Assembly (NCBI RefSeq): GCF_004793635.1
Contig: NZ_SRXV01000001.1
Span: 744,501-808,500 of the forward strand
Origin: Marinicauda pacifica
GTDB taxonomy: Bacteria > Pseudomonadota > Alphaproteobacteria > Caulobacterales > Maricaulaceae
Direction: 5' to 3'
Length of the DNA stretch: 64,000 bases
The translations under genes and the position numbers were made by a program. This document shows, one piece after another, positions 27,171 to 36,597 of this stretch (within the stretch, counting starts at the first letter, position 1; every line of letters begins with the position of its first letter). The notes below the pieces were generated by a model that was not told the DNA's origin, ran no database searches, and was given only the letters and a program-made list of their open reading frames with translations.

Positions 27171-27335
27171 GCGCCTCGCTTGTACTTGCCCTTGATTTTT
27201 CATTGTGGGGCGGAAGAGACCTGATGAATCGGCGACTCTTGAAGCAGGTCCTCGTGCGACGCGAAAATATAGGCCCGGCGCGCGCTGTCAACGCGGCCGG
27301 GCCGTAATTAGATGTACTCTCGAGCGAAGCGTTGC

Positions 27336-28607
27336 CTAATGGTGATAGGCGTATTCGGCATCGCTCCGGATTTCGGCATAACGCTGGGCCAACCGGGTCT
27401 GGCGCGTTTCCATGCTCTGCGCTTCGCCCTCGATGAAGACATGGGTGGGCGCACTCATGACTTCGAGCGGATCTCCATCCCAGACCACGAGATCGCCCGC
27501 ATAGCCCGGCGCCAGGGCGCCGAACCGGTCTCCGTAGCCGTAGATCTCAGCCGGGGTCAGCGTGACGGCCCGGAAGGCATCGGCCCAGTCGGCACCGTGA
27601 GCGACCGAGATCGCTGCGTGCTGCGTGAGAAGACGCGTGTTGAAGTAGCTATCCGATGCCGCTGTGGAGAAGGCGACGTCGACACCCGCGTCGAACAGAA
27701 GTCCGGCCGCTTCCATGGAAGAGGACAGGACGTCGAAGGAGTCGGGCAGATTGCGCATAGGGTCGAGAATGACCGGAATATCGGCATTCGCCAGTTCCTG
27801 CGCCACTGTATGTGCTTCGGCGCCACCCATGATCACGACGCGCAGGCCCGGATTTTCCTCCTTGAACGCAATGAGGCGAAGGATGTCGGCATTGTCGTCC
27901 ATTGCGAAAATGATGGGCATCTCGCCACGGGCCGCCGCTTCAAACGCCTGTGCATCCGCGCGATTGAGAACAATCCCGGTCTGGCTCGACATGTAGCGCC
28001 CCGGATAGGTGCGCGCATCGTTCAGGGCTGCCCTGAGATAGGCCCATGCCGCGGGTTTGGAGCCGCCGGCGGTGCGTGCGCCTGAGCGCGACAGGTCAAC
28101 CAGCATGAACTGGTCGTCAGCAAACAGGCTCCCTGCCTCCCCGGAGGAGTCGGCCAGCGCGCCGCGGCCCGCCAGAATGGAGGAGCCAGTGGACGGATAG
28201 AGCGCGAAGCGGGTGATCCCGTCGATACGCGACTCGTCGATGTGGCTGCCCTCGTAATTGAAGCCGTCCGAGACGCGGAGCGTGGCATTGAACACGCTCT
28301 CGTCTGCCGCGGTATCACGAGTGGAGGATTCCGCTCCTACCTCGATCAGGCCGAGCTGGGTCGCGGGATGGAAAAGACCGGGTGTGATCCAGCCGCCATT
28401 CGCGTCGATGACTTCGGCGCCTTGGGGTAGGTCGAGTCCCGTACCGACGGCGACGATATCTCCGTCGCGGATGATGACCGTACCGTTGTTCAGTACGCCT
28501 CCATCGGTGTTGGTCACGACGCGGCCATTGGTGACGGCCACGGTCTGAGCGAGCGCGGGCAGGGAAGTGATCGCTGCAACGGCGATCGCGGTGAGAAGAC
28601 GTTTCAT
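27336..28607 (-). CDS. Exported amidohydrolase-family protein lacking metal ligands
   Basis: Secreted or periplasmic protein, 423 residues, with a signal peptide (MKRLLTAIAVAAITSLPALA). It has the overall composite-domain/TIM-barrel layout of metal-dependent hydrolases (NGRVVTNTDGGVL, WITPGLF, LTPAEIYGYGDRFGALAPG, GDLVVWDGDP). The hallmark HxH after the first strand is replaced by LFHPATQLG, and the later His position reads PIIFAMDDNADI, so catalytic metal binding is doubtful. The start at 28607 has AAGGAGA nine bases upstream; further upstream in-frame Met residues run into the preceding gene. It lies one base after the intact lipoprotein paralogue. Confidence 0.82.
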   Translation of the reverse strand: MKRLLTAIAVAAITSLPALAQTVAVTNGRVVTNTDGGVLNNGTVIIRDGDIVAVGTGLDLPQGAEVIDANGGWITPGLFHPATQLGLIEVGAESSTRDTAADESVFNATLRVSDGFNYEGSHIDESRIDGITRFALYPSTGSSILAGRGALADSSGEAGSLFADDQFMLVDLSRSGARTAGGSKPAAWAYLRAALNDARTYPGRYMSSQTGIVLNRADAQAFEAAARGEMPIIFAMDDNADILRLIAFKEENPGLRVVIMGGAEAHTVAQELANADIPVILDPMRNLPDSFDVLSSSMEAAGLLFDAGVDVAFSTAASDSYFNTRLLTQHAAISVAHGADWADAFRAVTLTPAEIYGYGDRFGALAPGYAGDLVVWDGDPLEVMSAPTHVFIEGEAQSMETRQTRLAQRYAEIRSDAEYAYHH

Positions 28608-28608
28608 T

Positions 28609-30066
28609 CTAGTTGTCTCCTTCGCCTGGCTGGCCAAGCATGAAGTCGCGTACCGTCCGACGGGTCTCGTCCTCGGCATCATACATCAACGCGCCATCGA
28701 TAAAGACCTGATCGGCCGTGGCGTAGCTGGAGAAGGGGTGGTCGGACCACAGCACGATATCGGCGCGCTTGCCGGTCTCGATAGACCCTGTCTCTTCAAA
28801 TATTCCGAGTGCTTGCGCGGGACGGGAGGTGAACCAGGCAATCGCATCCGCATCGCTGATGTCGAGCCCCATACGGCGACCGTCGGCCAGTGCCTTGGCA
28901 ACTTCCTGGTTGAGACGTTGAATTCCGAGTTCGCTGTCCGAGTGGATCATCGCACAGGCGCCGCCAGCGTGGGTGAGGGCCAGGTTTTCGCGGATGGAGT
29001 CGTAAGCCTCCATCTTGAAACCGCCCCAATCGGCCCACACAGCCGCACACGTGCCGGCTTCGGCCAGGAGGTCAGGAATCTTGTAGGCTTCAACCCCGTG
29101 GTGGAAGGCCGAAACCTGGTAACCGAACTCATCGGCCATATCGAGAACTTGGGCCATCTGGTCAGCGCGGTAGCAGTGCATCTGGACCAGTATCTCGCCC
29201 TCGAGCACGCCCATGAGCGTGTCCAGCTCCAGGTCACGGTTGGGCGGATCGACATCCTCGCCGTCCTCGGCCTGTTCCCAGTAGTCGTGCCAGCTGTCGC
29301 GGTAACGCGAGGCCTCAATCCACGAGCTACGGTAACCGGCCATATTGCCCATGTCGGTCGCGGGCGACCTTCCGCGGCCGCCATAGACGCGTGCGGGGTT
29401 CTCGCCGCAGGCCATTTTCACGGTGTAGGGCGCGTCGGGAAACTTCATCGACTGGACAGTCCGACCCGGCACGTTGCGCAGCGTTACACCGCGACCGCCG
29501 AACAGGTTCGCCGAACCGGGCAGGATGTGTAGCGTCGTCACACCGCCGATAAGAGCGGCGTCAAACCCAGGATCCTGGGGCCAGACCGAATGCTCGGCCC
29601 AGACTTCAGCGGTCACAGGATCGGTGGCCTCGTTGCCATCGGAGTGCGCATTCGTGGACGGTGACGGGTAGACGCCGAGATGGGAGTGGATATCGACAAC
29701 GCCCGGCGTGATGAAACGGCCTTCAGCGTCGACCACTTGCGCATCGTCCGGCGCTTCAAGACCTTCCCCGATCTCTGCAATCACACCATCGCGGATCAGC
29801 AGGTCGGTATTCTGGAACTCTCCCCCGACGCCGTCAAAGACAGTTGCTCCGCGGATCAGCGTCAGGCCGGATGGCGGAGGCGTGTAGGTGGAAGGATAGG
29901 GGTTCGGGTCGACCCTGACGATTTCGCTATCGTCCTGATCGTTTCCGCTCCGGGCTTCGCGGTCGCCGTCACCCGACGCGTCGTCGGCACAGGCCGCCAG
30001 CGTCAAGGCAAGAACGGAGGCCAGGCCCAGATACAAGCCGTAGTGTTTCAAAGAATATCTCCCCAT
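28609..30066 (-). CDS. Lipoprotein amidohydrolase (metal-dependent hydrolase)
   Basis: Envelope-anchored member of the amidohydrolase superfamily, 485 residues. A lipobox LTLAAC puts the lipidated Cys at 26, followed by a Gly/Asp/Ser-rich linker. The hydrolase domain has PGVVDIHSHLG (the HxH metal motif), and QMHCYRADQM, AFHHGVEAYK and MIHSDSEL supply further ligands and the catalytic Asp. The substrate is unknown; relatives include imidazolonepropionase-like and dipeptidase-like enzymes. It is first of a two-gene operon with the degenerate paralogue. Confidence 0.87.
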   Translation of the reverse strand: MGRYSLKHYGLYLGLASVLALTLAACADDASGDGDREARSGNDQDDSEIVRVDPNPYPSTYTPPPSGLTLIRGATVFDGVGGEFQNTDLLIRDGVIAEIGEGLEAPDDAQVVDAEGRFITPGVVDIHSHLGVYPSPSTNAHSDGNEATDPVTAEVWAEHSVWPQDPGFDAALIGGVTTLHILPGSANLFGGRGVTLRNVPGRTVQSMKFPDAPYTVKMACGENPARVYGGRGRSPATDMGNMAGYRSSWIEASRYRDSWHDYWEQAEDGEDVDPPNRDLELDTLMGVLEGEILVQMHCYRADQMAQVLDMADEFGYQVSAFHHGVEAYKIPDLLAEAGTCAAVWADWGGFKMEAYDSIRENLALTHAGGACAMIHSDSELGIQRLNQEVAKALADGRRMGLDISDADAIAWFTSRPAQALGIFEETGSIETGKRADIVLWSDHPFSSYATADQVFIDGALMYDAEDETRRTVRDFMLGQPGEGDN

Positions 30067-30201
30067 TCGTCAGTACCGGGATGCAAGGACTCCCGAATGC
30101 GACGTTAGCCTTGCCGGAATCCGCTCGCGATGAAAGGGGCAGGCTCAATTTTCTTGGCTTGAGGTGCATCGCCTACGCCACGTTGCAGGGACCGGCCGGG
30201 G

Positions 30202-32292
30202 CTAGACGTCCAATTCCTCGACGAAGGGGGCATGGTCCTGAATGTAGCGGAACCTCAACTCGGCCTTTTTGCCCATCAGGGTTTCGACCAGGCTGTCTGC
30301 CGTCTCTTTGTAACCGGCTTCAACGGTGACCCGAGCGAGCGATCGCGTCGCCGGGTTCATCGTGGTCGATTTGAGCTGGGCCGGTGTCATCTCGCCCAGA
30401 CCCTTGAATCGCCCGACCTCGACCTTGGATTTCTTGAACTCGGTCTCGATGAGCCGGTCTTTCTCTGCGTCATCAGCGGCGTATAGCGTCTTGCCGCCCT
30501 GGGTCAGTCGATAGAGAGGGGGTTGAGCCATGAAAAGGCGGCCCGATTCGATGAGGCCCGGACAGAATTTGTAAAAGAAGGTCGCCAGCAACGCCGCGAT
30601 GTGGGCGCCGTCCACGTCTGCGTCGCACATGATGATGACGCGCTCGTAGCGAAGCTCTTCAGGATTGAATTTCTGCCCCGGACGGGATCCGAGCGCCAGC
30701 ATGAGATCTGAGATCTCCTGGTTCGCCGCGACCTTGTCCATGGAGGCGGATGCAACGTTAAGAATCTTGCCCCGGAGCGGCAGGATTGCCTGGGTGCGTC
30801 GGTCGCGGGCCTGTTTGGCGGACCCGCCGGCAGAATCGCCTTCGACCAGGAATATCTCCGAGCCCTCCGGATTGCGCGACGAGCAGTCGGCCAGCTTGCC
30901 GGGCAAGCGGAGCTTGCGTGTCGCGGACTGGCGTTTGACTTCCTTTTCCTTGCGCCGCTTGAGGCGTTCGTCGGCGCGCTCGATTGCCCAGTCGAGAAGC
31001 AGGGCTGCTTCCTTGGGCCGGGCGGCCAGCCAGTGATCAAACCGATCGCGAACGGCTGCCTCGACAAGGCGTTGGGCCTCTGGCGTGGACAGGCGATCTT
31101 TTGTCTGGCCCTGAAATTCGGGATCCTTGAGGAAAATCGACACCAGGGCGCCGGCTCCGCCCATCACGTCATCGCCGGTCACCTGAGCAGCCTTTTTTAC
31201 GTTGGAGAGCTCACCATAGGCGCGCAATCCCTTGGTTAATGCAGCCCGCAAGCCCTGTTCATGCGTCCCTCCTTGCGGAGTGGGGACGGTGTTACAGAAA
31301 CTCTGAGTGAATCCGTCATTCTCGCCAAACCCGTTTGCAGAGAAGGCGACAGCCCACTCAACCGCACCCATGCGGCCATCGCGTTCCACCCGGCCGGAGA
31401 ACGGCTCCGAGGTAACCAACGCGCTCTTGGCGGCGAGTTCACTCATCCGGTCGGCTAGACCACCGGGGAAGGAAAGCACCGCCTCGGAGGGCGTCTCGGT
31501 GCCCTCGACCAGTTCCGGGACGCACTTCCAGCGGATTTCCACGCCCCGGCGCAGGAAGGCTTTGGCTCGCGCCATGGCAAACAGACGCGCAGGGCGGAAA
31601 TGGACCCGCGGCCCGAAGATGTCGGCATCGGGCTTGAAGCGGACCGAACTGCCTCGACGGTTCGGCGCGGCCCCGACCTTTTCCAGCGGCGAGGTTGCGA
31701 GACCGCGGGCATAGCACTGGCGCCAGAGGAGCCTGTCGCGCGCCACTTCGACTACCACTTCCTCTGAAAGGGCATTCACCACCGATATACCTACGCCATG
31801 AAGTCCGCCGGCTGTCTGGTAGGCCTTGTCGGAGAATTTGCCGCCGGAATGCAGCGTGGTCATGACCACTTCCAACGCCGACTTCTCAGGGAATTTGGGG
31901 TGGGGGTCGATCGGGATGCCGCGCCCGTTATCGGTCACTGTCACGAACCCGTCTGAATCGAGGAGGACTTCGATCCGGTCTGCGTGTCCCGCTACGGCTT
32001 CGTCCATCGAATTGTCGAGGATTTCTGCGAACAGGTGATGATAGGCGCGTTCATCCGTGCCGCCGATATACATGCCCGGACGTTTCCGGACCGGCTCGAG
32101 CCCTTCAAGGACTTCAATCGAGGACGCGTTGTAACCGGGGTCGGAGGCTGCCGCCTTTGCCGCGGTGGGACGCACGGCGTCCTCCCGGACCACGGCTTTT
32201 TGCGTGACAGGCTCCGCAGCCTTGGGTGCTGCAGGCTTTCGCGCAGGGGAGGCGCTGCCGCCAAAGAGGTCGTTTTGCGAATCACTGGACAT
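30202..32292 (-). CDS. parE: DNA topoisomerase IV subunit B
   Basis: ATPase subunit of topoisomerase IV, which unlinks daughter chromosomes. It has 696 residues with a variable Ala/Lys-rich N-terminal extension of about 50 residues, then the GHKL ATPase (GLEPVRKRPGMYIGGT, EILDNSMDEAVAG, GRGIPID, GGLHGVGISVVNALS), transducer, and Toprim domain (EIFLVEGDSAGGSAKQARDR, IMCDADVDGAHI). The sequence is ParE rather than GyrB by length and by lack of the GyrB insert. ParC is not in the window. Confidence 0.94.
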   Translation of the reverse strand: MSSDSQNDLFGGSASPARKPAAPKAAEPVTQKAVVREDAVRPTAAKAAASDPGYNASSIEVLEGLEPVRKRPGMYIGGTDERAYHHLFAEILDNSMDEAVAGHADRIEVLLDSDGFVTVTDNGRGIPIDPHPKFPEKSALEVVMTTLHSGGKFSDKAYQTAGGLHGVGISVVNALSEEVVVEVARDRLLWRQCYARGLATSPLEKVGAAPNRRGSSVRFKPDADIFGPRVHFRPARLFAMARAKAFLRRGVEIRWKCVPELVEGTETPSEAVLSFPGGLADRMSELAAKSALVTSEPFSGRVERDGRMGAVEWAVAFSANGFGENDGFTQSFCNTVPTPQGGTHEQGLRAALTKGLRAYGELSNVKKAAQVTGDDVMGGAGALVSIFLKDPEFQGQTKDRLSTPEAQRLVEAAVRDRFDHWLAARPKEAALLLDWAIERADERLKRRKEKEVKRQSATRKLRLPGKLADCSSRNPEGSEIFLVEGDSAGGSAKQARDRRTQAILPLRGKILNVASASMDKVAANQEISDLMLALGSRPGQKFNPEELRYERVIIMCDADVDGAHIAALLATFFYKFCPGLIESGRLFMAQPPLYRLTQGGKTLYAADDAEKDRLIETEFKKSKVEVGRFKGLGEMTPAQLKSTTMNPATRSLARVTVEAGYKETADSLVETLMGKKAELRFRYIQDHAPFVEELDV

Positions 32293-32377
32293 TGTTCATT
32301 CACAGTGCCCGAGGGGCAGGGGTGATGAGAACTCTGCGGCGCAGTTTTGGGTGGAAAACGTCTATTATCGCGACCGG

Positions 32378-32980
32378 CTAAAGAAACGGGATCCAGCCAC
32401 GATCCAGCCGGTTCCGGCAGCGCGAAATCTGGGCATCGTAGTTGCGAGCATCGCTTTCGACCTGAGAAGCCGCGCGCAAGAGCCAGCTTTTGCTGTTGTA
32501 GCTGCGCCGGTTAAAGCCGCCATGGCCCTCGTGATAGGCAAGGTAGAGCGAACGGGGATCGTCAAGCGAGATGCTGGACAGGTTCCGACTTTGCATCGAG
32601 TACCAGCCGATAAAATCGACTGCGTCACCAAAATCGTCCCGGTCGGCGCCGCCACGACCGGTTTCGTTGCGATACCAGTCCCAGGTGCTGTCGAGGGCTT
32701 GTGCGTACCCGTAAGCACTGGAGGGGCGGCTACCGGGAATGAATCCAAGAAGCCGCCGGCGTGCCGGCCGGGCATGTGCGTTGAAGCTGGATTCCCGCTT
32801 CAGGATCGCCAATTGGACGCCGGGCGAAATGCCCCAGCGCCGCTCGGTTCGCTGAACCTCGCGCCACCAGGAACGATTATCTTCCAGAATGAGGCAGGCA
32901 TTTTCCACCTGATCCGGCGGACGGTGCCCGCAGGCGCTCAAGGCCAGGCCGAAGACGAGAAGGGTCAAGACGTGCCGCAT
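32378..32980 (-). CDS. Small lytic transglycosylase lipoprotein (SLT domain)
   Basis: Envelope lipoprotein of 200 residues; the lipobox LALSAC gives lipidated Cys17. An SLT-type lysozyme-like domain follows: the catalytic Glu is in AILKRESSFN, followed by SAYGYAQALDSTW and a Tyr-rich AYHEGHGGF segment. It is predicted to cleave glycan strands with formation of 1,6-anhydro ends, the substrate route feeding AnmK. It stands alone, 85 bases downstream of the parE start on the same strand. Confidence 0.85.
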   Translation of the reverse strand: MRHVLTLLVFGLALSACGHRPPDQVENACLILEDNRSWWREVQRTERRWGISPGVQLAILKRESSFNAHARPARRRLLGFIPGSRPSSAYGYAQALDSTWDWYRNETGRGGADRDDFGDAVDFIGWYSMQSRNLSSISLDDPRSLYLAYHEGHGGFNRRSYNSKSWLLRAASQVESDARNYDAQISRCRNRLDRGWIPFL

Positions 32981-33049
32981 GGCACGATGAAGTCACGTCA
33001 AGGTTGATCTTTGGTGAACGAGCCGGCCGGCCAGGATGGCGATGAGGAT

Positions 33050-33093
33050 AAAAAGGAGCCGGTGCGCGATAGAGGGGGGCGCGTCACCGGCTC
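33050..33093 (-). terminator. Intrinsic terminator downstream of the autotransporter
   Basis: On the minus strand a 9-bp GC stem (33085-33093 with 33056-33064) is followed by CCTTTTTAT. It lies about 85 bases past the autotransporter stop. Confidence 0.7.
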
Positions 33094-33178
33094 GCATCTC
33101 TGCTCCTGGTAGAGTGAGGGGGCAGGAGCGAGAACAAAAACCACTTTAAGTCGTCATTCTTGGTTTCGCAAGCCGTCA

Positions 33179-36100
33179 CTAGAAGGTCAGACGAATAATG
33201 AGGCGCGCCACATGGCGAATGAAATCTTCCCGCACGTCTGCGTCGTAAGCGAATGTAAACGTGGAGTAATTTGACCCGGCAGAAAGGCCGAGGCCGACCA
33301 GGCCGCCGGAGCCTGCGAGCTCTGCTCCCTGCAAGGTGAACGGGCTGCCAGATTCGCCGAAGCGGGCGGTCGTTTCTGCATCCCCGTTCAGCAAGTCCCC
33401 GCGATAACCGACACGCACCGAAGGTGCCCACCATGATGTGTCGGTACCGAAACGCCGTGCCAATGAAAGCGTAGCCGCTGCAGTCAACGTCGAGGATTCG
33501 CGGTCATCGACGATAAGGCCAAGCGGGTTATTGCCCGAGCTGGTGGTGCTTTCAGTATAGCCGCTTTCGAACAGCGACATGTAGGTGAGATTGGCCTCGG
33601 GACGCAGGATCCAGTTTTCCGCAATCAGGAAATCGCGTCCGACCGAGCTTGATGCCGTGACATGCCACCCAGACCATTCAGCCGTACTCGTCGCGCTAAA
33701 GCTGCCAACGATGATATTACGTTCAGTTTCAAAGCGATCGTAACCGAGCGCGGCGCTGCCGGAAACGTCCCAGCCGCCAAGATCGAGCGCGGCGTAGGTG
33801 CCAAGTTGCCCGGTGAGGGCGACCATCGGATCATCAAATCCGCCGACAGACTCGATTTCGCTGGCCGCACCGACCACGTTGAAACCGACGGCGTAGAAGG
33901 GTCCCATCGGCCGGTCGATACCAAGAGCAAGCCCGATACCCTCGCCGCGATAGCCCGGACCAAGCGCGCTGCCGGAGCGGTCTGCGTAATAGCCGAACTC
34001 CTGAACCCAAACACCGGCGAGTTCGTCGGGCGACAGACGTGCATTCTGCAACCGCGTACCGAGGGCGCCTTGAGCCGCGTCGTTGGATGCGAGAGCAAAC
34101 TGGATCGCGCTGGCCGCATACTCAGGCAGCAGCTGGTCATACGCCGCGAAGAAGTCGGTAGAATTGCGCAAGCTTGCAAAGGCGGCTCCCAGCTCCTCGA
34201 CAGCCAGCACGGCCTGGAAGGCGGGATCATAGGCACGCGCCTGGTTGGCATCCATGCCCAGTTCGCCGGCCGTTTTGCGCTCCAAGGATAGAACGAGCGA
34301 GTTCGGGTCGGCTGCCGGCCGCACGACGGAGGCGTTGTAGAGATAGGGCGCATCGGTGGCCGTGAGATTGCCGTCTGCAGTGTCGATCTGAAGATCGCCC
34401 GCAGTCAGAATCTGGAAGGTCTGATCTGCAGAAATGAGGTTCTGCAGAGACACGCTCAATTCGGAGCCGGATTCAAAACTGATCGTATCGGACGCGGCCA
34501 GGAATGCCGTGTCCGGATCGGCGCCCGTCGAGATGAGCACATCGAGCGCGGCTCCGGTCCCGAAGCGAGCGGAAGTGAGGTTGAGCGCACTGCCTGAGTT
34601 CAACGTGAGTGTGGCGTTTTCAGCGTCGATTGTCAGGCGGCCGTCCGTATCGGACAGAGCGCCGCCGAAGTTGGCGTTGCGCAGAACAAAATTGTCGTCA
34701 CCATCGCCGAAAAAGAGATCGCCATTCAGCGCGCCGGCTTCCAGGCGCACCGTATCGGCGCCGCTTCCAAGGCGAACGTTGCCGGTGATCGAAGGCGTCG
34801 CAGTATCGCTGGTGTCGGCATCGTACTGACGCAGTGTCAGCCCGGCTGTTTGCGTGCGCGCATCGAGTGCAAGCGCCTCCACAGAAGCACCCTCGACAAG
34901 GCTCTCTGTCGCCATAGCGATGACGCCGGAATTTTCGATCGACTGCAGAGAGTCAGATTGAACCAGGATCGCAGCGCCGCCGTCACCATCTCCGGCCACG
35001 ATTGCCCCGATCGTCCCGGCGTTTCTGAGCTCCTGTATATCGGCGCCTGAATCAACAACGAGACCGAAAGCGCGCCCTGTCCCAATGCGATTGTCGGCGA
35101 AGCCGTCGCCATCATAGCCGCGGCTTGCCCGCGCCGTGATGGTCCCTTCGTTCAACAGGAGCGGGGTGCTGACGCCCTGTCCGAGCCGCACCGCAGTTGC
35201 CGTCGCGTCGAACGCATTCACGTCAACGCGGCCTGTGTTGTGGACGCCGCCTTCGATCGTCAAAGACCGCTGACCGTCCTCACTTGCGGAGAGCAGTACG
35301 CCCTGCGCGTTCTTCCCGTCAAACATTCCCAGCGCGGTGATATCGCCTTCCTGGACCAGGCCATAGTCCAGCGTGCGGTCTTCAAGGCTCTCACGGGCCG
35401 GATCCACACCCTCAGGCAGCACCACCCGGCCGATGGTCACATCGCCCGACCCGGCACCCGGCTGAACGTGGAGAGCGGGAGCCTCGGAGCGCACGATGAT
35501 CTGACCGGCGGCCGCCTCATCCGAGCCGCCATAGATATAAATGCCGTTCTGGACATTGCCTGCGATCCGAATGGCAGCGCCGGAATTCAGGTCATCGTCG
35601 CCCACATCATAAGCCGGCATCAGGATTTCAGAGGGGCGCGAATTGGGGCGGTAGCCGCTCGTGGTCACCGTGCCGGTGAGCTGGAAGCCCTGACCGATAT
35701 CGCCCTCGATCGCGATACCTTCGCCGGCGGGGGCGCGTGAGTTGACGGCACCACCAATGGTCACATCGCCGGTCACACCGCCGCGAACCAGAACTGCTGT
35801 GCTGTTCTCGCCGACAATGGACACGCTGCCGCCAAGATTGAGGTTGCCGTCAATCCCGCCGGATTCGACCAGCAGGCCGTAAGAGTTCTGGCCCTCGACC
35901 GAAATCGAGGAACCGGCCTGGCTGACGATGTCGCCGATGAACGCCGAGGTGCCGGTGACGTGGACGCCGACCTTGTCGGTCTCCTCGGCAAATGGCCCAT
36001 CGGCTTCGGCAAGATCTCCGTCAGGCTCGCCGTCACCATCGGTATCGAGCATGTCGTCGTCATCGCCGTCTTCGGCTTGGTAATCGTCGCTGAGCGAGAT

Positions 36101-36421
36101 GGCGCCGCCAATGTCCAGCTCGCCCTCATTGCCGCCCTGGACCTCGATCGCGGTCGCCCCGCTCACATTGTCTACGCGGACGACGCTGCCACTCTCGAGC
36201 GTCACCGAGTTGTCGGAGTTCAGCAATACCGCGGGGCCGGTCTGGCCGGTGAGAGTGACGCGGCCATTCTCGCTGATCACGATATTGTCGGCATTGCCTT
36301 GGCCATCTGCGTTGGCCGTACTGATCGGAGACGTGCGCTCCTCGGTGACCTCCTCATCGGCCCATGCGGCGGAGGCTGCAAGGACGGTGAGGGAGGCGGC
36401 GGCGAGAAGACGGGCGCGCAT
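33179..36421 (-). CDS. Autotransporter (type Va) outer-membrane protein
   Basis: A 1080-residue protein with a signal peptide (cleavage after about Ala21, AAWA). The long passenger of short Gly/Val/Asp-rich beta-helix repeats covers about residues 30-760. The C-terminal autotransporter barrel (about 800-1080) ends in IRLTF, with a terminal aromatic residue as required for BAM recognition. An Asp-rich segment at about 115-140 (DTDGDGEPDGD) looks like a thrombospondin-3-type calcium site. AELGMDANQARAYD-like and YDQLLPEYA segments before the barrel are usual in this family. The passenger function (adhesion or surface layer) cannot be inferred. Confidence 0.88.
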   Translation of the reverse strand: MRARLLAAASLTVLAASAAWADEEVTEERTSPISTANADGQGNADNIVISENGRVTLTGQTGPAVLLNSDNSVTLESGSVVRVDNVSGATAIEVQGGNEGELDIGGAISLSDDYQAEDGDDDDMLDTDGDGEPDGDLAEADGPFAEETDKVGVHVTGTSAFIGDIVSQAGSSISVEGQNSYGLLVESGGIDGNLNLGGSVSIVGENSTAVLVRGGVTGDVTIGGAVNSRAPAGEGIAIEGDIGQGFQLTGTVTTSGYRPNSRPSEILMPAYDVGDDDLNSGAAIRIAGNVQNGIYIYGGSDEAAAGQIIVRSEAPALHVQPGAGSGDVTIGRVVLPEGVDPARESLEDRTLDYGLVQEGDITALGMFDGKNAQGVLLSASEDGQRSLTIEGGVHNTGRVDVNAFDATATAVRLGQGVSTPLLLNEGTITARASRGYDGDGFADNRIGTGRAFGLVVDSGADIQELRNAGTIGAIVAGDGDGGAAILVQSDSLQSIENSGVIAMATESLVEGASVEALALDARTQTAGLTLRQYDADTSDTATPSITGNVRLGSGADTVRLEAGALNGDLFFGDGDDNFVLRNANFGGALSDTDGRLTIDAENATLTLNSGSALNLTSARFGTGAALDVLISTGADPDTAFLAASDTISFESGSELSVSLQNLISADQTFQILTAGDLQIDTADGNLTATDAPYLYNASVVRPAADPNSLVLSLERKTAGELGMDANQARAYDPAFQAVLAVEELGAAFASLRNSTDFFAAYDQLLPEYAASAIQFALASNDAAQGALGTRLQNARLSPDELAGVWVQEFGYYADRSGSALGPGYRGEGIGLALGIDRPMGPFYAVGFNVVGAASEIESVGGFDDPMVALTGQLGTYAALDLGGWDVSGSAALGYDRFETERNIIVGSFSATSTAEWSGWHVTASSSVGRDFLIAENWILRPEANLTYMSLFESGYTESTTSSGNNPLGLIVDDRESSTLTAAATLSLARRFGTDTSWWAPSVRVGYRGDLLNGDAETTARFGESGSPFTLQGAELAGSGGLVGLGLSAGSNYSTFTFAYDADVREDFIRHVARLIIRLTF

Positions 36422-36545
36422 TCAGCAAACTCCGCGTAAACGAAAAAGGACCCGCAGGTGCAGGACACAGGGCTTTGGTTTTCTAGCCGATGCCTCGTGG
36501 CGCGTCGACACCCTAATCCCTGCGCAGGACAGGCAGCTCAATACA

Positions 36546-36576
36546 GAAGCGGCCGCCCATGAAGGGCGGCCGCTTC
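36546..36576 (-). terminator. Hairpin terminator downstream of glnA
   Basis: A perfect 13-bp stem (36546-36558 with 36564-36576) and a five-base loop, about 20 bases past the glnA stop on the minus strand. The following T tract is weak (TTCTGTATT). Confidence 0.6.
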
Positions 36577-36597
36577 GCATTCAGTGACCCGGTGAGC

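Noticed and set aside
27171-27203. Eleven-residue N-terminal extension of the DEAD-box helicase
   Set aside because: The upstream ATG lacks a ribosome-binding site and the conserved family start coincides with the ATG at 27170, which has one.
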